NCBI RefSeq assembly: GCF_028649655.1
Contig: NZ_JAQSLN010000006.1
Location: forward strand, 1-56,478
DNA: 56,478 nucleotides
Direction: 5' to 3'
From: Halobacteriovorax sp. GB3
GTDB taxonomy: Bacteria; Bdellovibrionota; Bacteriovoracia; Bacteriovoracales; Bacteriovoracaceae
How positions within the stretch are numbered: the stretch's first letter is position 1; each line of letters begins with the position of its first letter. The position numbers and the translations under genes were made by a program. Below, piece after piece: positions 1 through 8,530 of the stretch. The notes beneath the pieces were generated by a model, which saw nothing but the letters and a program-made list of their open reading frames with translations, was not told the origin of the DNA and did not search any database.

Positions 1-120
1 GGGGGGTTCTCCAATGCAGCAAAATACAAAAGTATTTTGATGAATTGGGGCTTACGCTGCGTAAAGCGAACGAAAAACGTTAGTGCTGAGAGAGCGTTGT
101 CTGCTTTTGAAGAAAGGTAA
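1..120 (+). CDS. possible 3' end of a truncated CDS
   Basis: Reading from base 1 in frame 1 gives 39 codons without a stop, ending at TAA (118-120). The last residues read ALSAFEER. This could be the C-terminal tail of a gene that begins outside the window. Frame 3 is also open for about 27 codons, so the reading frame is not certain. No family is recognisable. Confidence 0.3.
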   Translation, partial: GGFSNAAKYKSILMNWGLRCVKRTKNVSAERALSAFEER

Positions 121-132
121 TCTTTGAATAAC

Positions 133-218
133 TGGTGCCTCGGGGGGGACTTGAACCCCCACGACCTTGCGGTCAACGGATTTTGAATCCGTCGTGTCTA
201 CCATTCCACCACCAAGGC
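133..218 (-). tRNA. tRNA-Leu (anticodon CAA)
   Basis: Read on the minus strand, the 7-bp acceptor stem is GCCTTGG/CCGAGGC, with discriminator A and an encoded CCA (133-135). The anticodon arm is ACGGA-TTCAAAA-TCCGT, giving anticodon CAA for UUG codons. A long variable arm typical of class II tRNA-Leu is present, and the total is 86 nt with CCA. A good promoter lies just upstream. Confidence 0.95.
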
Positions 219-231
219 ATATTGAGAGTAG

Positions 232-260
232 AGAATAAAAAAGAGCAGGGAATGTGTCAA
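232..260 (-). promoter_or_regulatory. sigma-70-type promoter of tRNA-Leu
   Basis: On the minus strand, TTGACA (255-260) is followed by a 17-bp spacer and TATTCT (232-237). The predicted start is about 7-8 nt upstream of the mature tRNA 5' end at 218. Confidence 0.7.
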
Positions 261-323
261 TTGAATTAGTGGGCCATCCTATTGAATTTACCTAAGACCG
301 TCTTCTAAGTATCCAAAAATACA

Positions 324-1286
324 CTATTGCAACTTCAAAAGCTCTAGTGATTCTCGCGTTGAAAAGCGGAAGCCGTCATCTTTTAAATACTTTTTGATCT
401 CACTATTATCGATAATGCATGAGTATTTAATATAGTCTAAAAGATAGTCTGGAAAAGACCAAAGCTTCTTGATTACTTTTGCCATTGGCTCAAGGCCGAC
501 GATAGGAGCATTGAGAATGGGCATGCCAATGATTTCTTTTGCAGCTCTAAGAGAGATACTTTCGTCGGGTGCAATATTATAAATTCCTGTTGGGATTTTT
601 CTCATACTCTTAACAAGAATTCTCGCCATATCAAACTCATGGATGAATTGAAACATGGGATTAAAATCTATTCCGACCGGAGCATAAGGTGTTTTAAGAT
701 ATTGAGAAATAGAGTTATTTATCTGAGGACCAATAATATTGCATGGCCTTAAAATAACTGTTTCGATTTGACCTTGGTTTTTCCACATCCAATTAGCACA
801 GAGCTGATCCATTTCTGTTACATCTCGAAGTTCTGGATACTTTATACTCGCCCTAAGAGGAGAGTCTTCTTTTATGTAGACAGGATTATCATTTAAGGCC
901 CCATAGACATGGTGAGTGCTTAAGATGATCACGCGCTTAACTTTGTAGCGCAAGCAGAGATCGAGGATTCTTCCTGTTCCCATTACATTGAGATCAAGTC
1001 TTTGGGCAACTGATGCGTGAGTAGTTCCTTTTGAATGACTGAGTCTTCCTAGGTGAAGGACGATATCGAAATCCTGTTCGCGAAAAAGAGCTTCAAAATT
1101 TCCTCGTGTATACTTGATTCTCTTAAAGGTGAAATTTTCTCTTTTCATTGGGTCCGAATCATTGCGATTATCAATTCCAATGACTTTTGCATTGGGATAT
1201 TTTTTGCAAATGAGACCACAAGTGATTCTTGCTAAACCGCCTGCGGCACCAACGATGAGTATATTCTTTATTTCATTGTTTTTCAT
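324..1286 (-). CDS. NAD-dependent epimerase/dehydratase (extended SDR) family protein
   Basis: 320 residues with an extended short-chain dehydrogenase fold. The N-terminal Rossmann motif is G13-AA-G16-GL-A19 after a hydrophobic strand, an acidic residue follows the second strand (IGIDN), and a STHHVYG strand sits at about 123-129. The expected catalytic YxxxK appears as Y150-P-E-L-R154, with E158 eight residues after the Tyr as in relatives, so the Lys is replaced by Arg. The gene follows the acyltransferase at 1286-2143 with a one-base stop/start overlap, so the two are almost certainly co-translated. Epimerase-like SDR plus PlsC-like acyltransferase pairs suggest lipid or envelope glycolipid metabolism, but the substrate is unknown. 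Confidence 0.8.
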   Translation of the reverse strand: MKNNEIKNILIVGAAGGLARITCGLICKKYPNAKVIGIDNRNDSDPMKRENFTFKRIKYTRGNFEALFREQDFDIVLHLGRLSHSKGTTHASVAQRLDLNVMGTGRILDLCLRYKVKRVIILSTHHVYGALNDNPVYIKEDSPLRASIKYPELRDVTEMDQLCANWMWKNQGQIETVILRPCNIIGPQINNSISQYLKTPYAPVGIDFNPMFQFIHEFDMARILVKSMRKIPTGIYNIAPDESISLRAAKEIIGMPILNAPIVGLEPMAKVIKKLWSFPDYLLDYIKYSCIIDNSEIKKYLKDDGFRFSTRESLELLKLQ

Positions 1287-2143
1287 TATTCACTCTTTTG
1301 GTTCGCCCAGAATTCTCTACGCTGTTTCAGTCCTGATTCAACAAGTTTTTTAATTTCACTTTCGATCTTATAAATATGTTCATCAATAACTTTATCAGGA
1401 GAGTCAAAACTAACGTCCTGTGGAACTTGATATTCTTTACCGATATGTATGTCGATAGGAGAAGGAAGAGGGAAGTAGTTGGCACTGATTGGAAGCGCTG
1501 GAAGACCTAATTTCTTTGCGAGATCTTTTGCTTGATAAACATAAGGGAAAACTTCTTCAGCTCCAACAACGGCAACAGGAAGAATGGGCGTCTTTGTTTG
1601 AAGAGACATTCTAAAAAATCCGCGAGTGAACTTTTGTAACTTATAAAAGTCAGGCGTACTCTTTGAGACACCTCTCACTCCCTCTGGGAAAACTAAAACA
1701 GAATGGCCCTTATTTAAAAGATTGATACAGTTTTGGCGGTCACCTAAAACAGCTCCACCTTCTTGTGCCCACATTCCAAGGAAGGGAAGGCCAGTGAAGA
1801 ATCTCTCGACCATTGCTCTTAGAATTCTTTGGGGCTTAATTTCTGTGGCAAATGCAGTTGCTATTAACATTCCATCGATCGCAATTTGTCCGGTATGATT
1901 AGAGGTCACTATATAGGGCCTATCTTCCACATGCTCCTGGCCAAAAACTCTGACTTTGAAGTACTTCTTATAGATTGGGTAGATAAACTCTAAGTTTTTA
2001 CGGGCCTTCTTAAGGTTTAGGCCCCAAGGGTCTTCACCTGTTGGAAGCATTTCATAAAAGTGCTCAAAGGCGGCATCTATTTGCACCTGATCTTCTTTTG
2101 AAATTTTTGTTTTATCAATGATTTTAGATAGTTGTTCAATCAT
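1286..2143 (-). CDS. PlsC-like lysophospholipid/glycerolipid acyltransferase
   Basis: 285 residues. The acyltransferase block I is NHTGQIAID (H83, D90), the His-x6-Asp variant seen in one branch of PlsC-like proteins rather than the common Hx4D. Block III is FPEGVRG (152-158), followed by the block IV-like strand PILPVAVVG. There is no clear transmembrane segment, so a peripheral membrane enzyme is likely. The ATG start begins a two-gene operon whose stop overlaps the start of the SDR gene. The acyl acceptor cannot be told from sequence. Confidence 0.85.
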   Translation of the reverse strand: MIEQLSKIIDKTKISKEDQVQIDAAFEHFYEMLPTGEDPWGLNLKKARKNLEFIYPIYKKYFKVRVFGQEHVEDRPYIVTSNHTGQIAIDGMLIATAFATEIKPQRILRAMVERFFTGLPFLGMWAQEGGAVLGDRQNCINLLNKGHSVLVFPEGVRGVSKSTPDFYKLQKFTRGFFRMSLQTKTPILPVAVVGAEEVFPYVYQAKDLAKKLGLPALPISANYFPLPSPIDIHIGKEYQVPQDVSFDSPDKVIDEHIYKIESEIKKLVESGLKQRREFWANQKSE

Positions 2144-2227
2144 TTTTGACCTATTTTATCAAATGTCCGTACTTTTTATTTAATGGCTTCATTTTAACAG
2201 AATGCGAATTCTTCACAACAATCACCT

Positions 2228-2257
2228 TTGGCCATATACTTTTACCTAGTAGATAAT
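2228..2257 (+). promoter_or_regulatory. candidate sigma-70 promoter for the 2299 gene
   Basis: TTGGCC (2228-2233) and GATAAT (2252-2257) are separated by 18 bp, about 40 bp upstream of the ATG at 2299. The -10 is a 5/6 match and the -35 a 4/6 match. Confidence 0.45.
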
Positions 2258-2298
2258 TAACTCAGTAAAGTATCTTCATTAGAGAGATTGGAGTTCAT

Positions 2299-2643
2299 AT
2301 GCAAAAGAGTCCACAATGGCGTTCCAAATTTAACGATATCCTCAACACTTGTCAGGAGGAATTGAAAAAAACGACCGAGATTGGAAAGAAAATGTTGAGT
2401 GCCTCAAAGACAAATACTTGTCTGCATGAGTCGCTTGAGGAACTTGGAAGCTTAGCTTTTCAAGCGTTAGAAAATGGAACTTTGAAGTGGGAAGATCCCG
2501 ATGTTAGAGAGCTTGTTTGTAAGATCAGAAATTGTGAAACTGAATTAGTGAGCATTGAAAAAGATGTGAATAAGATCAAATTTTATACAGACGATACGGC
2601 CCAAGAAAATAACGAAGAAAATAAAAACCAAGATCACAAATAA
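2299..2643 (+). CDS. hypothetical small helical protein
   Basis: 114 residues with no signal peptide or membrane segment. The composition is strongly helical and charged, with four Cys (including NTCLHE and RNCETE), and the C terminus is acidic and hydrophilic. The ATG follows a good TTGGAG ribosome-binding site and a plausible promoter. It is a single-gene unit ending in a bidirectional terminator shared with convergent engB. I do not recognise the family. Confidence 0.75.
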   Translation: MQKSPQWRSKFNDILNTCQEELKKTTEIGKKMLSASKTNTCLHESLEELGSLAFQALENGTLKWEDPDVRELVCKIRNCETELVSIEKDVNKIKFYTDDTAQENNEENKNQDHK

Positions 2644-2669
2644 AAAAGAGAGGATTAATCCTCTCTTTT
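2644..2669. terminator. bidirectional intrinsic terminator
   Basis: A perfect 26-bp palindrome (AAAAGAGAGGATT and its complement) with A-rich and T-rich arms. The engB stop codon (2655-2657, minus) lies at its centre, and the plus-strand gene stops at 2643, so both convergent genes can end here. Confidence 0.8.
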
Positions 2670-3362
2670 ATCTATTTCCATTCTTTCTAAAAGACCAATA
2701 CGATCAAAAAGATAACTGATTAAAGCTTGTTCCAGAACTTGAAGCCCATCACCACGTTCTGCTGAAGTGAAGTGGATTTGCTTAACCCATTTAAACTCAC
2801 TAAAAAGCTTTGGCTTTAGCTTATTAAGGGCAGCGCGCTCTTTCTGTTTTTTTAGTTTATCAAGTTTATTGAAAACAACAAAAGTCTCATAACCATATCC
2901 CTTAAGAAATGATTGAAACTCCTGATCAGTTTTTTGATTTGGATGTCTGGCATCTTGAATATTTACCATGAGTGTATGCTCTGTTGCTCCTGTGAAAAAA
3001 TTCCCCATGAGCGCTTCCCAGTTTCTCGACATTTCACGAGAAACTTCTGCGTGACCATAACCAGGTAAATCGTAGAGATAGAGTGGCGGAAGACTTTCTT
3101 CAACCTTTCCTTTTTCTCCTACATTGAAAGTAAAAATATTGATCTCACGAGTACGACCTGGCGTCTTAGAAACTCTTGCCGTGCTCTTTCCAAAGAGAGA
3201 GTTAATCGTTGAAGACTTACCAACATTTGAGCGTCCAACAAAGCTAATCCCAATTGCATCGGGGTTTTCTTGAAGCCACTGGGCCATTTGCTCTGGGTTA
3301 CTCATTCCGTAACAGAATTTTGTTGAGCCCTTGATAATTTCCATCCACTCTTCCTTTTTCAT
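2655..3362 (-). CDS. engB: ribosome biogenesis GTP-binding protein EngB/YsxC/YihA
   Basis: 235 residues of the TrmE-Era-EngA-YihA GTPase class, which acts in 50S subunit assembly. The G1 P-loop is GRSNVGKS (43-50), the G2-region Thr lies in KTPGRT, G3 is DLPGYG (98-103) and G4 is NKLD (165-168). The length is slightly above the usual 195-210 residues. Met1 has no clear ribosome-binding site. Met7 (start at 3344) sits 7-8 nt after AAGGA and may be the true start. The gene is convergent with the 2299 gene and shares its terminator. Confidence 0.93.
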   Translation of the reverse strand: MKKEEWMEIIKGSTKFCYGMSNPEQMAQWLQENPDAIGISFVGRSNVGKSSTINSLFGKSTARVSKTPGRTREINIFTFNVGEKGKVEESLPPLYLYDLPGYGHAEVSREMSRNWEALMGNFFTGATEHTLMVNIQDARHPNQKTDQEFQSFLKGYGYETFVVFNKLDKLKKQKERAALNKLKPKLFSEFKWVKQIHFTSAERGDGLQVLEQALISYLFDRIGLLERMEIDKRED

Positions 3363-3492
3363 TTAGTTCAATATTCATACTGAATAGAGGTGTTTTTCCC
3401 ATGAGTTTGGAAAAAGTGCAAGAAAGATGATCGAAATTTTAGGCATAGAAGTTGAATAAGTAGAGAAAATGACTCTAACAGGAGAATGAAGA

Positions 3493-4797
3493 GTGAAAAA
3501 TCTTGAGAAACTAGATCTAGAAAAGAATAGGGAGCTCACAAGCCGTAGTGTTCGCTTCGATGATCTTGTTGAAATTTACCCCGCTTTTGGTCGAAAAAAA
3601 GAGATTGAACTTAAGAGAACGAGATTTTCTTTCTCAATGAAAAGAGGGGCCGACTTTGAGATGGAGAATCAGAACTTCATTTTCAATCAAGTAAATGAAA
3701 AGAAATATGAATTTCAAATTGAACTTGTTAAAGGTGTTTCAAATAGAAATGCTGAAGATGTCGGAAGATTTTTTTTAAGAGTTCTTGGATGCGATCCCGT
3801 AAAATTAAATGGCCTTCCGGTTTATCAGGCATTTCTTTCAAGAGGGGATGAATTAAGTTTTGGTTATAATAAATTAGTTTTCAAAGCGCGTTCGGTAAAG
3901 ATTTTGGAAGAGGAGAAAATTCCCTTTGAAAAAAATATTGTTGAAAGCAATCTTCCTCTCTTACTTGAGGGAGAAACAGGCTGTGGAAAAACTTATAATG
4001 CTAAATTGATTCATGAAAAAAGTAATGTCGTTGGTCACTTCATTCACATCAATCTTTCCTCCTTCTCTGAATCTCTAATTGAAAGTGAGCTTTTTGGCCA
4101 TGTGAAAGGCTCTTTCACTGGAGCAAGTCAAGATAAGCTAGGAGCTTTGAGAGAGGCGAATGGTGGAACTCTTTTTCTCGATGAAATCGATTCATTACCA
4201 ATGGACATACAAACGAAACTTCTTCTCTTTCTCGATAGTGGTGTCATTCGTCCGGTTGGGTCAACTCGTGAATATAAAAGTCGTGTCCGCTTGATCTGTG
4301 CCTCTGGACGTTCTTTAAGAGATCTTGTTGATCAAAAGAAGATGAGAAAAGATTTCTATTTTCGCATCTCGTCGGGCTTTTCTTTTTCAATGAAATCTCT
4401 TCGAGAAAGTCCCGATAAAATAGAAGGCCTATGCTATAAATTTTCTCATGATCATTCTGTCTTCATTCCTCCAAAATTGATTAAATTTTATCAATCTCAG
4501 TCTTGGCCTGGAAATATTAGACAATTCATTTCGCATTTAGAGAAAAAGAGGATCCTATCGCAATCTTCTCAATTCTCATTCGACTCTGTGGATGAGGGGC
4601 TTTTAAATCGTGATGTCTTTATTGATGAATCAATTAGAAAAGAGGGCTATCAATCTCTTGAGAATGTGAAAGAAGATTATTGTATAAAAGTTTATATTGA
4701 AAGCAGTGGTCGCATTAATGACTGCTCAAAAATATTGGGAATTAGTCCCAATACGATACGATCGATTCTTAGAAAGAGAAAGTTAATTGGCAAGTAG
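3493..4797 (+). CDS. sigma-54-dependent transcriptional activator with FHA-like N-terminal domain
   Basis: 434 residues. Residues about 20-137 look FHA-like (a beta-rich stretch ending in a NGLPVYQAF...GDELSFGYNKLVF pattern), which would sense phosphothreonine rather than carry a receiver Asp. The AAA+ domain has Walker A GETGCGKT (160-167), the sigma-54 contact loop GSFTGA (206-211, canonical GAFTGA), and Walker B LFLDE (227-231). A Fis-type HTH ends the protein (SKILGISPNTIRSILRK). The start is GTG with an AGGAG site upstream. The last 15 bp overlap tail-to-tail with the gene at 4783. The targets are unknown. Confidence 0.88.
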   Translation: MKNLEKLDLEKNRELTSRSVRFDDLVEIYPAFGRKKEIELKRTRFSFSMKRGADFEMENQNFIFNQVNEKKYEFQIELVKGVSNRNAEDVGRFFLRVLGCDPVKLNGLPVYQAFLSRGDELSFGYNKLVFKARSVKILEEEKIPFEKNIVESNLPLLLEGETGCGKTYNAKLIHEKSNVVGHFIHINLSSFSESLIESELFGHVKGSFTGASQDKLGALREANGGTLFLDEIDSLPMDIQTKLLLFLDSGVIRPVGSTREYKSRVRLICASGRSLRDLVDQKKMRKDFYFRISSGFSFSMKSLRESPDKIEGLCYKFSHDHSVFIPPKLIKFYQSQSWPGNIRQFISHLEKKRILSQSSQFSFDSVDEGLLNRDVFIDESIRKEGYQSLENVKEDYCIKVYIESSGRINDCSKILGISPNTIRSILRKRKLIGK

Positions 4798-5649
4798 GGA
4801 ATGAATGTAAACTTCTTGAACTTCACCTTTTATTTGAAGCTCTTTGATAAGAGCGTTTGCCTCTTCTTTGATCTTTTTTCTAATAATATCTTTTCCTTCT
4901 TTTTCTAGTGAAAAATCAGAAGTGAAAGGATGTACTTTTGTGCTGAGCTTATCTCTTAAAAGCGTTTCATTTTCGATTTCGTAAAAATATTCTTTGATAT
5001 ATCGATTTGATGAAACAATTGTAAATTCCATAAGAAGGGTATTGAGATGTTTTCTCGACTCTACATAGACAGGCATTTTTACATTTGAAAGTCGAAGGCT
5101 TCTCTCATCAATAAGATGGAGCCTTCCTCTTTTAGATTTTTCAAGAAGCTCTGCTGGAAGACTTGCTGGTTCTCTTCCTTGGGTCTTATCGATAATTTCT
5201 TTCGTTTGGGTATAGATCGTTACACCTGTTAAACCTGTAGCGGCTCCCGTTATGATAATTCCGGCCATCGTTGCTGGTTTCAAAGAAAGATACCATAATT
5301 TAATTTTGTTAGTTAAAGGACTAAAGAAAGCGAGAATTGCAATGATGACTTTTTGAAAAGTAAGAGCTTTCCAATTATAGCTTTTAACATCTTGAACTTT
5401 TCCCTTCGTCTTCTCAATTTTTTTCAGTGCAGTATCTTTGGAAGTCAGAACCTTTTTGGCGGCCTTAACTTTAGCTTGCTCAATATTGCTTTTTATATCT
5501 TTTTTACTCTTATCGAAAATTTCTGAGCTTTGAGAGAGAGTTCTTTTGATTTTAGAAGGGGTAAGCTTCTTAATAAATGAATCCACCAATGAGAAAAAAC
5601 TCATTAAAAGATCATTTATTAATTTCTCTATTTTTACCCAAATTTTCAA
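4783..5649 (-). CDS. membrane protein with FliL-like C-terminal domain
   Basis: 288 residues. The N-terminal ~90 residues are Lys-rich and probably helical or coiled. Two hydrophobic segments lie at about 100-112 and 127-146. The C-terminal ~100 residues resemble the FliL periplasmic domain: a strand (LLMEFTIVSS), a charged helix region, a KEGKDIIRKKIKEEAN block, and a final strand GEVQEVYIHSLLAN. Classical FliL is shorter with one membrane helix, so this is a FliL-like relative. A role at the flagellar motor is only a guess, since no flagellar genes are nearby. Confidence 0.55.
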   Translation of the reverse strand: MKIWVKIEKLINDLLMSFFSLVDSFIKKLTPSKIKRTLSQSSEIFDKSKKDIKSNIEQAKVKAAKKVLTSKDTALKKIEKTKGKVQDVKSYNWKALTFQKVIIAILAFFSPLTNKIKLWYLSLKPATMAGIIITGAATGLTGVTIYTQTKEIIDKTQGREPASLPAELLEKSKRGRLHLIDERSLRLSNVKMPVYVESRKHLNTLLMEFTIVSSNRYIKEYFYEIENETLLRDKLSTKVHPFTSDFSLEKEGKDIIRKKIKEEANALIKELQIKGEVQEVYIHSLLAN

Positions 5650-5866
5650 AAGCGACTCCTTCTCTCTACTTTTCGGCTTAAATTTGAGATTTATTACCTT
5701 TTTCTATCATAGCTTAGATAAATAAAACTGATGATTTTGCTCTCCTTAAGCTCTACTAAAGGCAAATATGACCGCGTTTTGACCAATTTTTATGCCAGCC
5801 TAAGGAGATCTTGCCCAATTTCGAGAAGAGTGTGTGTATGGCCTGAAAAAGGGCCAAGGAGTTATG

Positions 5867-6511
5867 ATGAAAATGAAATTTGTTTTATTACTGTTTTTAG
5901 CTACTCAATTTGTAGGATGTGCTGAACTTTTGGCACAAAGAACATTTATTGATGAAATGGACCGCGAAACAGATGGCCTCTTTGTTGCCGGAAGGGATTT
6001 TAATCAAGTTCCAGGAGACAGTGGACAGGCCTTTAGAACAAGAAATGAAATTAATGACAGAACTCCCGCTTCGATTGGAGAGTATGAATCGAGGGAGAGA
6101 AGAAATTCTTTAAAATTAGAACTTAGAAGAAAATTGAGAGGACTCTCTCAAAAAGACTATCAAGATTATAGCCGTATCGCATCTACACTAGAAAACGATT
6201 CAGAGAGAATTTACTACCTCTCTTTAGATCCACAATCGCGAAGAGAATACCTTTTTGATAAGGGAATTATCGAGCGTTCATATGGCGAAACCAGAGGAAT
6301 GCAATTTCTAGGGTCACGTTCAATTAGAAAAAGTGCACTCCATCTTGGTATGGGAAAAAATGATGTCGTTCAATACTGGGGAAGACCTGTTAGAGTTGAT
6401 GTTGCTGGAAATCCAAGCAATGAAAATGAAAGATGGGCCTTTTACGAAAACGGAAGACTCCAATACGTTTATTTCGAGAGTGGAGTCGTTCAAGGATGGG
6501 CCTTGGAATAA
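5867..6511 (+). CDS. lipoprotein with SmpA/OmlA (BamE-like) C-terminal domain
   Basis: 214 residues from ATG 5867. This start has AAGGAG (5856-5861) 5 nt upstream, whereas the longer GTG frame at 5834 lacks a site. The signal sequence is hydrophobic and ends at a lipidation Cys (C18 in QFVGC). The middle is charged and helical. The last ~55 residues carry the BamE/SmpA pattern LGMGKNDVVQYWGRP, then WAFYENGRLQYVYFESGVVQGW. It is larger than BamE, so it is probably a relative that interacts with the envelope or outer membrane assembly rather than BamE itself. It is a single gene with no clear terminator. Confidence 0.72.
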   Translation: MKMKFVLLLFLATQFVGCAELLAQRTFIDEMDRETDGLFVAGRDFNQVPGDSGQAFRTRNEINDRTPASIGEYESRERRNSLKLELRRKLRGLSQKDYQDYSRIASTLENDSERIYYLSLDPQSRREYLFDKGIIERSYGETRGMQFLGSRSIRKSALHLGMGKNDVVQYWGRPVRVDVAGNPSNENERWAFYENGRLQYVYFESGVVQGWALE

Positions 6512-6652
6512 GGCCTGTCATAGCTATTTTTCGCTCTAAAATATAGCCAAAAGACCTCTTTTTCGCTGCGTCATCCATTGAGTTATGCCTCCATTCGTAC
6601 TATTCTCGTTTAAATTTAGAACATACTTTCAAGGTATTAACAGGAGCGGATT

Positions 6653-7627
6653 ATGAGCGACCTACTCAATAACTACACCCTTGAGTTTGAAAAGCCAGTT
6701 AAAGAGCTCGAAGATCAAATTAAAGAACTTAAAGAAGCGACAAAAAAGTCTGAAATTGATATCTCGAATGAGGTAAAGGCCCTGCAAAATAAGGTCTCAA
6801 CTCTTATGACTGAGATTTATGAAAACCTTACTCCATGGGAGAGAGTTCAGCTTTCACGTCACCCTAATAGACCACACTCAGTAGATTATATTGAAAAGAT
6901 TGTTGATGAATTTCACGAAGTTTCAGGTGATCGATTCTTTGCTAACGACCAGGCAATTATCACTGGTTTTGGAAAAATTGGTGGAGAAAAAGTTGCTGTT
7001 GTGGCCATTGAGAAAGGGCGCAAAACAAAAGAAAAAGTAACTCATAACTTTGGTATGCCAAGACCTGAAGGTTATAGAAAGGCCTTGAGAGTAATTCAAA
7101 TGGCAGGACGTTTTAATATTCCTGTTGTGACATTTGTTGATACTCCGGGTGCTTATCCAGGAATTGGTGCCGAGGAAAGAGGTCAGGCGAGTGCTATTGC
7201 TGAGAACCTCGTAGAGCTTTTTGATATTAAAACACCTATGCTCTCTGTTGTTATTGGAGAAGGTGGATCTGGTGGAGCTCTTGGGATCGCAATTGCTGAT
7301 CGCGTTCTTATGATGGAGTACTCTGTGTACTCAGTTATTTCTCCTGAGTCATGTGCTTCAATTCTTTGGGCCGATCCAAAGAAAGCAGAGACTGCGGCAA
7401 ATGCACTTAATCTTGGTCCAGCAAAAGCTCTTGAACTTAAGATTGTTGATGACATGATTAAAGAACCAATTGGTGGTGCCCACAAAAACCCTGAGCTTGC
7501 GGCAGATTTAGTTAAGAGTGCTATTGTAAAAGAAATCACTAATTTAAAGAAAAATGATATCGATACTCTACTTACAAAGAGATTCGAAAAATTCCGCGCT
7601 ATGGGGAATACAACTATTACAGAATAA
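6653..7627 (+). CDS. accA: acetyl-CoA carboxylase carboxyltransferase subunit alpha
   Basis: 324 residues, close to E. coli AccA (319). With AccD it transfers the carboxyl group from carboxybiotin-BCCP to acetyl-CoA, the first step of fatty-acid synthesis. Visible signatures are the N-terminal coiled helix, the SRHPNRPHSVDYI block, GRKTKEKVTHNFGM, TFVDTPGAYPG, GEGGSGGALGI and VISPESCASILW. CAGGAG precedes the ATG. It is the first gene of an apparent operon, with yicC starting 10 nt after its stop. accD is not in the window. Confidence 0.97.
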   Translation: MSDLLNNYTLEFEKPVKELEDQIKELKEATKKSEIDISNEVKALQNKVSTLMTEIYENLTPWERVQLSRHPNRPHSVDYIEKIVDEFHEVSGDRFFANDQAIITGFGKIGGEKVAVVAIEKGRKTKEKVTHNFGMPRPEGYRKALRVIQMAGRFNIPVVTFVDTPGAYPGIGAEERGQASAIAENLVELFDIKTPMLSVVIGEGGSGGALGIAIADRVLMMEYSVYSVISPESCASILWADPKKAETAANALNLGPAKALELKIVDDMIKEPIGGAHKNPELAADLVKSAIVKEITNLKKNDIDTLLTKRFEKFRAMGNTTITE

Positions 7628-7637
7628 GGAGTAATGA

Positions 7638-8513
7638 GTGGCCATTCAGTCAATGACAGGTTTTGGAAGTGGAGAAGCTAGTAACGATGAATATACAGTT
7701 ACTGTTGAAATTAAATCAGTAAATCATCGTTTCAAAGATGTACGCTTCAAAATGTCATCGCTGTTCTCTTCGATTGAATTGGACCTCAAGAAAATGCTTC
7801 TTAATGTCTTTAAGAGAGGAAGTTTTGATATTTATCTCTCTTATAAAAGAGTTGATACAAAGACTCGCTTTGACGATATTGACGAAACAAAAGTTGAGGC
7901 CTTTTTAAGCAAGGCCAAGTCTATGGCCCAAGCTTCAGGGGTTGAGCTTCAAATCTCAGCGACTGACTTTCTTAGGTCCGAATTTTTTAAAGATGTGGAC
8001 GAGACGAGAAATGAAACAACTTTAGGGCTTGCAAAAGAAGCTTTTGCTGCTGCTATTGAAGGTTTAAAGGAATCTCGTTTACAAGAAGGTTCTAAGATGG
8101 TGGATGTTATTAAAAAACACCGTCAAACCTATGAAGAAAACTATAAAACGATCAGTGGTCTTACTGAAACGTTCCAAAATCACGTAGAAGATAAACTTAA
8201 AAAAAGAATTGCCGATATGGGTAAGGAACTCTCAGTTGATGAACCTCGATTTCTGCAGGAAGTGGTCTATTACATGGAAAAACTTGATGTCCATGAAGAG
8301 ATCAATAGAATTGATTCGCACCTGCAAAAATTGGATAGTCTCTTGTCGTCTAACAAAGAGGTTGGTAGACAAATAGACTTCTTAGTTCAAGAACTGAATA
8401 GAGAAACTAATACTATTGGCTCTAAGTCTGGCCTGCAGGAAATTTCTGAAGCTGTTGTTCAAATGAAAGTACAACTTGAGAAAATCAGAGAGCAGGGACT
8501 CAACTTGGAGTAA
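7638..8513 (+). CDS. yicC: YicC/YloC family endoribonuclease-like protein
   Basis: 291 residues, the usual length. The diagnostic N terminus is SMTGFGSGE, followed by KSVNHRFKD, and the C-terminal block is LDVHEEINRIDSHL...GRQIDFLVQELNRETNTIGSKS. YicC proteins are known as Mn-dependent endoribonucleases affecting RNA turnover. The start is GTG at 7638, placed by AAGGAG at 7626-7631. It sits between accA and gmk; yicC-gmk adjacency is very common and supports the call. Confidence 0.93.
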   Translation: MAIQSMTGFGSGEASNDEYTVTVEIKSVNHRFKDVRFKMSSLFSSIELDLKKMLLNVFKRGSFDIYLSYKRVDTKTRFDDIDETKVEAFLSKAKSMAQASGVELQISATDFLRSEFFKDVDETRNETTLGLAKEAFAAAIEGLKESRLQEGSKMVDVIKKHRQTYEENYKTISGLTETFQNHVEDKLKKRIADMGKELSVDEPRFLQEVVYYMEKLDVHEEINRIDSHLQKLDSLLSSNKEVGRQIDFLVQELNRETNTIGSKSGLQEISEAVVQMKVQLEKIREQGLNLE

Positions 8514-8530
8514 CAAGGAAGAGTTTATCC

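Noticed and set aside
5731-5925. Plus-strand 64-codon frame ahead of the BamE-like lipoprotein
   Set aside because: It overlaps the lipoprotein start in another frame, lacks a signal or ribosome-binding site, and has no recognisable features.
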